Shown: positions 1-4,846 of the stretch, piece by piece
How positions within the stretch are numbered: the first letter of the stretch is position 1
Layout of the letters: every line of letters begins with the position of its first letter
Source: Selenomonas sp.
GTDB lineage: Bacteria > Bacillota_C > Negativicutes > Selenomonadales > Selenomonadaceae
DNA length: 7,059 nt
Assembly: GCF_024693525.1 (NCBI RefSeq)
Contig: NZ_JAILKR010000067.1
Span: 1 to 7,059 of the forward strand
Direction of reading: 5' to 3'
Translations under genes and position numbers: made by a program
Notes under the pieces: generated by a model
Databases searched by the model: none
Seen by the model: the letters and a program-made list of their open reading frames with translations, nothing else
Told to the model about the DNA's origin: nothing

Positions 1-50
1 GTTGGAAAAGCAGTTTCGTCCAAGCGAAGCGCGTTTAACTGTTTTCCAAC
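1..50. repeat. Bulged hairpin at the centre of palindromic element A
   Basis: Bases 1-9 (GTTGGAAAA) pair with 42-50, and 11-15 (CAGTT) pair with 37-41, leaving a single unpaired G at position 10. This gives a 14-bp stem with one bulge. The loop contains the 16-mer CAAGCGAAGCGCGTTT (21-36). The same 16-mer occurs in inverted orientation at 6738-6753, in the loop of a second hairpin that also has a one-base bulge. The hairpin is repeated exactly at 6995-7044. Conserved structure with differing stem sequence suggests the fold matters. Confidence 0.85.
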
Positions 51-65
51 TCTTAATTAAAAGGC
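1..65. repeat. Terminal direct repeat, copy 1
   Basis: Bases 1-65 are identical to bases 6995-7059. The repeat is flush with both ends of the window, so its true length beyond them cannot be seen. It covers the central hairpin of a palindromic element plus the AT-rich stretch after it. A flush overlap at both ends is what a circular molecule, or a contig that starts and ends in the same repeat node, would give. The identity is seen directly; the cause is inference. Confidence 0.97.
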
Positions 66-174
66 AAAAATTTCTTGTAGCGGGTTGTCACCGGTGGAGC
101 GTTGGTACTGGGGCCCCCGCCGCCGGCGACTTACCTCGAACACGAGCTGGGTACTTCCCTGCAAACTGTAATTT
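51..174. repeat. Right half of palindromic element A
   Basis: This stretch holds the arms that match the far end of the window in inverted orientation. Bases 63-77 are the reverse complement of 6971-6985 (15 bp, perfect), and 103-124 of 6920-6941 (22 bp, perfect, with a GGGGCCCC core). Bases 94-110 also resemble, in inverted orientation, the left arm of element B (around 6665-6680), with only transitions separating them. The outer edge is CAAACTGTAATTT at 162-174, found inverted at 6603-6615. I see no convincing protein gene in 1-191. Confidence 0.8.
158..174 (-). repeat. Element edge repeat beside the ATPase gene
   Basis: Read on the minus strand this is AAATTACAGTTTGCAGG. It matches 16 of 17 bases of 6603-6619 on the plus strand. 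It begins 17 bases beyond the stop codon of the ATPase gene. The other copy begins immediately after the glnK terminator. The two copies face each other across the gene block and mark where unique sequence gives way to repeat sequence. Confidence 0.75.
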
Positions 175-191
175 CACAGCCCTTTCTTGTC

Positions 192-410
192 TCAAAGATA
201 TATTTCGCAATCGTCTTCGACCTGTTTGCAATTTTGCCGAACTTGTTCCATAACCGAAGCCGCATCATAGCCTTCTTCGAATTCGACCTTCATCTTCAAC
301 ATCATGAAATTGACCGTTGCCGATTTCACTCCGGTGGTCTTGTTAGCCGCATCTTCCATAAGACTTGCACAATTCGGACAATCCACATCGATTTTATAAG
401 ACTTTTTCAT
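192..410 (-). other. Possible internal translation start giving a free HMA metallochaperone
   Basis: Met-643 of the ATPase (ATG at 408-410) is preceded by AAAGGAAACTGAG, a good Shine-Dalgarno sequence about 7 bases away. Initiation here would give a 72-residue protein starting MKKSYKIDVDCPNCASLM, which has the usual length and layout of a free CopZ-type chaperone. It may instead be the scar of an ancestral ATPase-chaperone gene fusion. The in-frame start and Shine-Dalgarno are seen; its use is speculation. Confidence 0.3.
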
Positions 411-2336
411 CTCAGTTTCCTTTCTGCCACTGGCTCCATCCAATTTCTTCTCCGGCATCATCATCGCCCGCATCGCGTTGAGGACCGCCAATACCATAAC
501 GCCAACATCGGCAAAAATCGCCGCCCACATATTCGCAAAGCCCACAGCGCCAAGAATAAGCACGATTGCTTTGACCCCAATGGACCCCCAAATATTCTGC
601 CGGACAATTCGCATCGTCTTGCGAGCGATGCGCTGCGCTTTGGCCAATTGCAGTGGATTGTCATCCATTAGCACCACATCGGCAGCTTCAATGGCGGCAT
701 CCGCCCCCATAGCCCCCATGGCAATCCCCACATCGGCCCGGGATATTACCGGAGCATCGTTGATTCCATCCCCCACAAAAGCCAGCTTACCATGACTTCC
801 CGCCTGCTGTTTGGCTGCCAGCAGCTCTTCCACTTTGGTCACTTTATCCGCTGGCAACAATTCGCTGTACACGCAGTCAATCCCCAGCTGCTCTGCCACC
901 TCAGCGGCTACCTTGGAAACATCACCAGTCAGCATAAAGACTTTTGCCACTCCATTGCGGTGCAGTGCCTCCACCGCCTGCTGGGAAGTTTCCTTCACCA
1001 CATCGGAAATCACGATGTGACCAACATATTCCCCATCCATAGCCACATGAAGGATGGTGCCGCTATGCTGGCAGCCACGCCACGCGACACCTTCCGCTTC
1101 CATCAGACGGCTGTTGCCAACGCTAAGGGAATGTCCATTGACCTTGGCCCGAACACCAAAGCCGGCCAGCTCCTCCATATCTTCCACCACGCAATCATCG
1201 GCTTCCTCCCGATAAGCAGCCTTGAGGGAGGCCGCAATGGGATGGTTGGAAAAACGTTCCACATGAGCCGCCAGATGGAGAAGCTGCCGTTCATCCAATT
1301 TTTCCGGATGGATTGCCGTGACTTCAAAGACACCTTTCGTCAAGGTGCCGGTCTTATCAAATACCACCGTATCCACCGACGCCAGGGCTTCCAAATAATT
1401 TGACCCCTTAATCAGTACGCCCTGTCGGCTGGCTCCACCAAGGCCGGCAAAAAAGCTTAAAGGAATGCTGATAACCAGCGCACAAGGGCAGCTGATGACC
1501 AGGAAGGTCAAAGCACGGTAAAACCACACGCCCCACTGTGGCTCCGCACCGGCCCATACGAGCTGCCACAGTGGAGGCACCAAGGACAAGGCGATGGCCG
1601 CATAGACCACCAACGGCGTATAGACCCGGGCAAACCTCGTAATAAAGGCCTCCGACCTTGACTTATTGGAGCTGGCATCTTCCACCAATTCGAGGATTTT
1701 TGATGCCGTAGATTCCTCGAACTCCTTCGTGGTACGGATCCGCAGCAGGCCATTCGTGTTGATGCAGCCGCTAAGCACTTCGTCTCCCGGTTCCACCTCC
1801 CGCGGCAGGCTTTCGCCAGTCAGCGCAATGGTATCCAGGCTCGATTTTCCCTCAGTTACGATTCCATCAAGGGGAATTTTTTCTCCAGGTTGTACAACGA
1901 TTTCCGTCCCTACAGCCACTTCCTCCGGCGGCACTTGTTCCAGCTGGCCGTTGGGCTGCTCAATATTGGCATAATCCGGACGGATATCCATGAGATTGCT
2001 GATATCCCGACGGCTTCTGCCCACCGCATAGCTTTGGAACCACTCGCCCACCTGATAGAACAACATGACGGCAATTCCTTCCGTATAATCGCCATCCTCA
2101 TAAACAGCCAATGCCATTGCACCAATAGTAGCGATGGCCATCAAGAGGCTTTCATCAAAGGCCTTGCGGTTCTTCACGCCTTTGGCGGCTTTCAGCAGGA
2201 CATCATAGCCCACCACCAAATACGGTACCAGATAGGCAGCAAATCGCCAGCCCCCGGCTAAGGGCGCATAGGCTAACGCCACTAGCAGCACCGTGGCCAC
2301 AATAATCCGCACCAGATTGCGCTTCCTTTTATCCAT
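192..2336 (-). CDS. P1B-type heavy-metal (Zn/Cd) exporting ATPase with C-terminal HMA domain
   Basis: This 714-residue inner-membrane pump should export divalent soft metals using ATP. Visible P-type ATPase motifs are TGES (173-176, actuator), CPC (283-285, membrane metal site), DKTGT with phosphorylated D327, SNHP (363-366, P1B signature), MLTGD (468-472) and GDGINDAP (522-529). K589 (IGVK) and D610 (FADVG) in the last two membrane helices match the P1B-2 class (Zn/Cd/Pb) rather than copper pumps. About eight membrane segments are seen. There is no N-terminal metal-binding domain. Instead an HMA-like domain with DCPNC (C653, C656) occupies 645-714, with further cysteines at 703 and 710. I chose the ATG at 2334-2336 because GAGGTGAG precedes it at 2341-2348; the ATG at 2379-2381 lies inside the candidate operator. 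No ArsR-type regulator gene is in the window. The superfamily and class are clear; the exact metal is inferred. Confidence 0.95.
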   Translation of the reverse strand: MDKRKRNLVRIIVATVLLVALAYAPLAGGWRFAAYLVPYLVVGYDVLLKAAKGVKNRKAFDESLLMAIATIGAMALAVYEDGDYTEGIAVMLFYQVGEWFQSYAVGRSRRDISNLMDIRPDYANIEQPNGQLEQVPPEEVAVGTEIVVQPGEKIPLDGIVTEGKSSLDTIALTGESLPREVEPGDEVLSGCINTNGLLRIRTTKEFEESTASKILELVEDASSNKSRSEAFITRFARVYTPLVVYAAIALSLVPPLWQLVWAGAEPQWGVWFYRALTFLVISCPCALVISIPLSFFAGLGGASRQGVLIKGSNYLEALASVDTVVFDKTGTLTKGVFEVTAIHPEKLDERQLLHLAAHVERFSNHPIAASLKAAYREEADDCVVEDMEELAGFGVRAKVNGHSLSVGNSRLMEAEGVAWRGCQHSGTILHVAMDGEYVGHIVISDVVKETSQQAVEALHRNGVAKVFMLTGDVSKVAAEVAEQLGIDCVYSELLPADKVTKVEELLAAKQQAGSHGKLAFVGDGINDAPVISRADVGIAMGAMGADAAIEAADVVLMDDNPLQLAKAQRIARKTMRIVRQNIWGSIGVKAIVLILGAVGFANMWAAIFADVGVMVLAVLNAMRAMMMPEKKLDGASGRKETEMKKSYKIDVDCPNCASLMEDAANKTTGVKSATVNFMMLKMKVEFEEGYDAASVMEQVRQNCKQVEDDCEIYL

Positions 2337-2366
2337 CCGTCTCACCTCATACCTTCCTTCAATATA

Positions 2367-2391
2367 TGAACAACAATTCATTTGTTGAATT
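2367..2391. promoter_or_regulatory. Candidate ArsR/SmtB-type operator
   Basis: TGAA-N6-TTCA (2367-2380) matches the core of zinc/cadmium-sensing SmtB/CzrA-type operators. It overlaps a second inverted repeat, AATTCA-N5-TGAATT (2375-2391). Both sit just downstream of the -10 box of the ATPase promoter, around the expected transcription start, where a repressor would block transcription. The regulator itself must be encoded elsewhere. The match is seen; the assignment rests on known operators and the adjacent metal pump. Confidence 0.6.
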
Positions 2392-2392
2392 A

Positions 2393-2420
2393 ATTATAGC
2401 AAAAAATAACCACCAGTCAA
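2393..2420 (-). promoter_or_regulatory. Strong sigma-70 promoter of the ATPase gene
   Basis: On the minus strand TTGACT (2415-2420) and TATAAT (2393-2398) are separated by 16 bases. A TGC just before the -10 also makes it an extended -10 promoter. Transcription should start near 2386, giving a leader of about 50 bases to the ATG at 2336. Confidence 0.8.
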
Positions 2421-2437
2421 GATTATTTTTTGCTATA
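2395..2437. repeat. Perfect 15-bp inverted repeat in the divergent promoter region
   Basis: TATAGCAAAAAATAA (2395-2409) is the exact reverse complement of 2423-2437, with a 13-base spacer. The left arm includes most of the ATPase -10 box. The right arm ends next to the extended -10 of the glycosylase gene. It may be an operator for both genes or a DNA bending or melting element. It is not an intrinsic terminator, because its stem is almost all A-T. Confidence 0.85.
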
Positions 2438-2446
2438 TGCTAAAAT
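2438..2446 (+). promoter_or_regulatory. Candidate extended -10 promoter of the glycosylase gene
   Basis: TGC-TAAAAT forms an extended -10 box with no clear -35. A start near 2453 would leave only about 19 bases before the ATG, just enough for the AGGAGGT ribosome binding site at 2460-2466. An alternative -10, TATATG at 2434-2439, is also preceded by TGC. Confidence 0.5.
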
Positions 2447-2471
2447 AAAGAAAAAACCTAGGAGGTATTTT

Positions 2472-2966
2472 ATGAATTGTATTGGCTTTCCCCCCAGCAT
2501 CGATGATACCTGTCATACCCTGATTCTTGGCTCTATGCCCGGTGTCACCTCCCTAGAGCAGCAGCAATATTATGCCCATCCCCAAAACCGCTTTTGGCCC
2601 CTGATGGCACGGCTGCTAGAAGAACCTGCCGTCCCCCTGGTCTACGAAGAGCGGCTGCAAATGCTATTGCGCCATCACATTGCCCTTTGGGATTCCCTTG
2701 ATACCTGTGACCGCGACGGCAGTCTCGATTCCGCCATAAAAAATGAGCAGGGCAATGACTTCACTGCCCTGCTGGCAAACTATCCACATATCAAAACCAT
2801 CTGTTTCAATGGGGGAAAATCCGCCCAAGCGTTTAAACGCTATAATAAGCCACTGCTCTCCCGAACCGATATTACCTTTCATCCCCTGCCATCAACCAGT
2901 CCCGCCAATGCCCGCTGGCGCATGGATATGCTAGCAGCCAAGTGGGGGGAAGTCATTTGCCCATGA
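2472..2966 (+). CDS. DNA-deoxyinosine (hypoxanthine) glycosylase, UDG superfamily family 6
   Basis: This 164-residue cytoplasmic repair enzyme should remove hypoxanthine, the product of adenine deamination, from DNA as the first step of base excision repair. Motif 1 is GSMPG (20-24), followed by YYAHPQNRFW (33-42). Asn-39 in this stretch corresponds to the residue I recall as catalytically important in the Methanosarcina HDG enzyme. Further family features are ALWDSL with a downstream C-R-GSLDSAI, the central FNGGKSA, and the C-terminal LPSTSPAN motif. The size is usual for the family. The start is fixed by AGGAGGT at 2460-2466, six bases upstream. It is transcribed divergently from the metal ATPase, and its stop codon touches the ttdB stop codon. 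The superfamily is secure; the substrate (hypoxanthine versus uracil) is inferred from family 6 motifs. Confidence 0.88.
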   Translation: MNCIGFPPSIDDTCHTLILGSMPGVTSLEQQQYYAHPQNRFWPLMARLLEEPAVPLVYEERLQMLLRHHIALWDSLDTCDRDGSLDSAIKNEQGNDFTALLANYPHIKTICFNGGKSAQAFKRYNKPLLSRTDITFHPLPSTSPANARWRMDMLAAKWGEVICP

Positions 2967-3578
2967 TTACTTGATAAATTTGACTTCGCGGCAAATTTCC
3001 TCATAAACTTCTTCTTTGCGCTTATTGAAAACCACCTTGTTCTCTTCGAAAATATTTCGGCCATGGGTATCAATCGATACAATCAACGGGCCAAATTCTT
3101 TTACCTTGCTGGTCCACAAGGTTTCCGGCATCCCTAAATCTTTCCACTGCGCATCGAGAATCTCTTCCACACAGGTAGCGGCCACTACCGCACAACCTGC
3201 AGGAAATACGCAATGTATCGCCTTATGATCCCGGCAGCCACGCATCGTTCCTTCGCCCATACCGCCTTTGCCAATAATCAGGCGGACACCGGTTTCTTTG
3301 ATGAATTCCTCTTCGAATTTCTCCATCCGCATGGAAGTCGTTGGCCCCACTGTAACCATTTCGTATTTGTCTTCTCCTAACGGGCGGATGATCGGACCGG
3401 CATGGAGAATTGCGCCATCCCTAACATCAACGGGCAGTGGGCGTTTCTCCTCGATAACACGACGATGGGCTACATCACGACAGGTCGTGAGCTTGCCCGT
3501 CAGATAAATGACATCTCCCACATGAATATCCGCTAAATCCTCAGGCCGGATAGGCGTCGTAAGTATTTTTTTTGCCAT
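2967..3578 (-). CDS. ttdB: L(+)-tartrate dehydratase beta subunit (class I fumarase C-terminal-domain type)
   Basis: This 203-residue subunit forms the swivelling half of an iron-sulfur hydro-lyase with TtdA. The complex would dehydrate L(+)-tartrate to oxaloacetate or interconvert fumarate and malate. Landmarks are KKILTTPI (3-10), GDVIYLTG (21-28), TCRDVAHRR (32-40), HAGPI (59-63), GPTTSMRM (78-85), GKGGMG (103-108), FPAGCA (125-130) and [14 protein letters not shown] (160-173). From memory, these and the ending IK closely follow E. coli TtdB, which is almost the same length. The ATG shares one base with the TGA of ttdA, implying translational coupling. Annotation pipelines often call such proteins fumarate hydratase; the sequence alone does not settle the physiological substrate. 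Confidence 0.92.
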   Translation of the reverse strand: MAKKILTTPIRPEDLADIHVGDVIYLTGKLTTCRDVAHRRVIEEKRPLPVDVRDGAILHAGPIIRPLGEDKYEMVTVGPTTSMRMEKFEEEFIKETGVRLIIGKGGMGEGTMRGCRDHKAIHCVFPAGCAVVAATCVEEILDAQWKDLGMPETLWTSKVKEFGPLIVSIDTHGRNIFEENKVVFNKRKEEVYEEICREVKFIK

Positions 3579-4477
3579 CAGAAATCCACCTCCGAATGCG
3601 AATCAATGGTATAGTTCAAATCCTTATCGAATACAATATGTCCACGGCGATGAGACCAACACCCCACGTTAACCGCTACACCGATAACCGATGGATGGTG
3701 GGCACTGTTTTCGATATTGACGCCTAACACAGAGTTTTTCCCCCTAAGCCCCTGGGGACCCAGGCCAATCTTATTGATGCCATCTTCCAATAGCTGTTCC
3801 ATTTTGGCCGCCCGCGGATTGGGATTATGGGAACCAATGGGACGCATGAGGGCTTTCTTCGAGTGCAGAGCTGCCACTTCCACGGACGTACCAATACCTA
3901 CGCCTACGAGTAGTGGCGGGCAGGCATTTAATCCATAACTGGTCATGACATCAAGCACGAACCGCGTAACTCCCTCATACCCTTCCCCAGGCATCAATAC
4001 TTTGGCATGCCCTGGCAGTGAGCAGCCGCCACCTGCCATATAAGTATAGATTTCGCAGTCCTCCCGCTCCGGAACGACATCCCAAAACACAGATGGAATC
4101 CCCAACGCGACATTTTTCCCCGTGTTGTATTCGTCAAAGGTTTCCACGGCGTTATGCCGAAGCGGTGCATCCTTAGTTGCCTGTACGACGCATTCCCGAA
4201 GGATACCTGGCAATTCACTCATATAGGGAAAGTTTGCTCCACACTTCAAAAAGAACTGAATCGCCCCCGTATCCTGACAACTGGGCCGATTGAGCTGCTG
4301 TGCCAGTTCCTGATTCTTGAGCATCGTCTGATAAATCGCTTTTGCCAGTGGCTCTTCTTCCTGTCCCGCCAGTTCGGCAATCTTTTCCCGGACATCATCG
4401 GGCAGCTGCTTTCCCGTAAAGGCAACAAACTTGGCCAAAATATCTGTCATGTGAAATACGGCTTCCTCTTTTGTCAT
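3578..4477 (-). CDS. ttdA: L(+)-tartrate dehydratase alpha subunit (class I fumarase N-terminal-domain type)
   Basis: This 299-residue subunit is the catalytic, [4Fe-4S]-carrying half of the hydro-lyase. The three expected cluster ligands are present: C67 in [10 protein letters not shown]186 in [11 protein letters not shown] and C273 in GCWSHRRG. Other family landmarks are APLRHNAVE (104-112), NTGKN (118-122), [10 protein letters not shown] (147-156), [11 protein letters not shown] (160-170), [10 protein letters not shown] (212-221) and GPQGLRG (240-246). Length and motifs follow E. coli TtdA as I recall it. I chose the ATG at 4475-4477, preceded by AAGGGGG nine bases upstream; a GTG in frame at 4496-4498 would add seven residues and lacks a better site. 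It is first in a two-gene operon with ttdB. In a fermenting anaerobe the pair could equally serve as the fumarase of the succinate branch. Confidence 0.92.
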   Translation of the reverse strand: MTKEEAVFHMTDILAKFVAFTGKQLPDDVREKIAELAGQEEEPLAKAIYQTMLKNQELAQQLNRPSCQDTGAIQFFLKCGANFPYMSELPGILRECVVQATKDAPLRHNAVETFDEYNTGKNVALGIPSVFWDVVPEREDCEIYTYMAGGGCSLPGHAKVLMPGEGYEGVTRFVLDVMTSYGLNACPPLLVGVGIGTSVEVAALHSKKALMRPIGSHNPNPRAAKMEQLLEDGINKIGLGPQGLRGKNSVLGVNIENSAHHPSVIGVAVNVGCWSHRRGHIVFDKDLNYTIDSHSEVDF

Positions 4478-4506
4478 ACTGTCATTCCCCCTTAGCACCT
4501 GTCTCC

Positions 4507-4536
4507 CTTATAATCACCTGGAATACTTCGTGTCGC
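4507..4536 (-). promoter_or_regulatory. Weak candidate promoter of ttdAB
   Basis: On the minus strand TATAAG (4507-4512) could be a -10 box, with GCGACA (4531-4536) as a poor -35 at 18 bases. Transcription would start near 4500, leaving a leader of about 23 bases. The weak -35 suggests an activator or low basal expression. Confidence 0.35.
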
Positions 4537-4563
4537 AAGCGGCTTTTTCCTTCCCCTGTATTC

Positions 4564-4578
4564 TTGTATACATTACAA
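4564..4578. promoter_or_regulatory. TTGTA-N5-TACAA palindrome, possible GntR-family operator
   Basis: The 15-mer is an interrupted palindrome whose first ten bases, TTGTATACAT, resemble the GTATAC-centred sites of FadR-type GntR regulators. It lies between the divergent ttdA and amtB-leader promoters, about 87 bases upstream of the ttdA ATG and seven bases before the -35 of the leader promoter. The palindrome is seen; the regulator family is inference. Confidence 0.35.
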
Positions 4579-4585
4579 CACGATA

Positions 4586-4614
4586 TTGACAGGAGCAAAT
4601 ATGCTGATTATAAT
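4586..4614 (+). promoter_or_regulatory. Perfect consensus sigma-70 promoter of the amtB leader
   Basis: TTGACA (4586-4591), a 17-base spacer and TATAAT (4609-4614) match the housekeeping consensus at every position. Transcription should start near 4621, 226 bases before the amtB ATG. Such a strong promoter fits control by premature termination rather than at initiation. Confidence 0.88.
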
Positions 4615-4632
4615 AAAGCCATCAACCAACAA

Positions 4633-4648
4633 GAGGCAATGAAGCCCC
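4633..4648 (+). promoter_or_regulatory. Hairpin P1, candidate antiterminator of gate 1
   Basis: GAGGC (4633-4637) faces GCCCC (4644-4648) around loop AATGAA, with one A-C mismatch in the stem. Forming it removes 4644-4648 from the 5' arm of terminator 1. Its first 12 bases match 9 of 12 bases of the P2 start (4753-4764), including GAG-R-CAATG. The stem is weak alone and would need protein binding. Confidence 0.45.
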
Positions 4649-4681
4649 AGAGAATCAGGTACCGGATTCTCTGGGGCTTTT
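4642..4681 (+). terminator. Intrinsic terminator 1 in the amtB leader
   Basis: AAGCCCCAGAGAATC (4642-4656) pairs perfectly with 4665-4679 across an 8-base loop, followed by a TTTT run (4678-4681). It works only in the plus direction, since the minus strand has no U run. No plus-strand gene precedes it, so it acts on transcripts from the 4586-4614 promoter. Unless bypassed, that promoter makes only a short RNA of about 60 bases. Confidence 0.88.
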
Positions 4682-4719
4682 CTGTCCTACCACGGGTTGA
4701 TTGTCTGTCCAATATCATC

Positions 4720-4747
4720 GGCATGTCAAATTCCCTCTTGACGTGCC
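4720..4747 (+). other. Middle stem-loop of the amtB leader
   Basis: GGCATGTCAA (4720-4729) pairs with TTGACGTGCC (4738-4747) over ten positions, one of them G-U, with an 8-base loop. It would be enclosed by the 4700-4706/4754-4760 helix, giving a coaxial arm. It has no U run, so it is not a terminator. Confidence 0.6.
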
Positions 4748-4752
4748 ACAAC

Positions 4753-4768
4753 GAGACAATGGCGTCTC
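4753..4768 (+). promoter_or_regulatory. Hairpin P2, candidate antiterminator of gate 2
   Basis: GAGAC (4753-4757) pairs perfectly with GTCTC (4764-4768) around loop AATGGC. The loop has A at position 1 and G at position 4. The 3' arm of P2 is part of the 5' arm of terminator 2, so the two cannot coexist. Overlap of an A1/G4 hexaloop hairpin with a terminator is the known arrangement of ANTAR-controlled leaders. Confidence 0.6.
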
Positions 4769-4801
4769 ATAGATTCCCGCGGAATCTGTGAGGCGCTTTT
4801 T
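4762..4801 (+). terminator. Intrinsic terminator 2, just upstream of amtB
   Basis: GCGTCTCATAGATTCC (4762-4777) pairs with 4781-4796 over 16 positions, two of them G-U, with a 3-base loop. It is followed by TTTTT (4797-4801). It ends 45 bases before the amtB start and would stop transcription before the gene. Confidence 0.88.
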
Positions 4802-4846
4802 ATTACTGCCATTATCCATTTTATTGAACGAAAGGATTTGATTTCC

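Larger units (their letters stand above)
4621..4846 (+). promoter_or_regulatory. Structured amtB leader with two serial attenuators (ANTAR-type candidate)
   Basis: About 226 bases separate the predicted start from the amtB ATG. In order they hold hairpin P1 (4633-4648), terminator 1 (4642-4681), a middle stem-loop (4720-4747), hairpin P2 (4753-4768) and terminator 2 (4762-4801). P1 and P2 share the geometry 5-bp stem, 6-base loop, 5-bp stem, and the loops AAUGAA and AAUGGC. The loops carry A1 and G4, as known for RNA targets of ANTAR antiterminators such as NasR and EutV. Each overlaps the 5' arm of its terminator. Bases 4700-4706 can pair with 4754-4760 and so exclude P2. Structures are seen; the ANTAR assignment is inference. 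No ANTAR gene is in the window. Confidence 0.6.

Noticed and set aside
1..65. Terminal repeats as a CRISPR array or prophage attachment site
   Set aside because: There are only two copies, at the window ends, with no spacers, cas genes or integrase. The copies belong to a larger palindromic element.
102..1403. Long plus-strand open frames opposite the ATPase gene (102-671, 478-795, 792-1403)
   Set aside because: They are antisense to a well-conserved P-type ATPase and show no domain or ribosome binding site of note.
2337..2381. Upstream ATG at 2381 as the ATPase start
   Set aside because: It sits within the candidate operator close to the predicted transcription start, and the ATG at 2336 has a clear GAGGTGAG site.
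4642..4681. Hairpin 4642-4679 as the terminator of an upstream gene or of ttdA
   Set aside because: No plus-strand gene precedes it, ttdA is transcribed away from it, and the minus strand has no U run after the stem.
4683..4752. A metabolite riboswitch in the middle of the amtB leader
   Set aside because: I could not match it to the glutamine or any other riboswitch consensus I know; the pairings are better explained as parts of the attenuator.
4838..4846. TTG at 4838 as the amtB start
   Set aside because: It is only two or three bases from the AAAGGA ribosome binding site; the ATG at 4847 has workable spacing and starts the conserved N-terminus.
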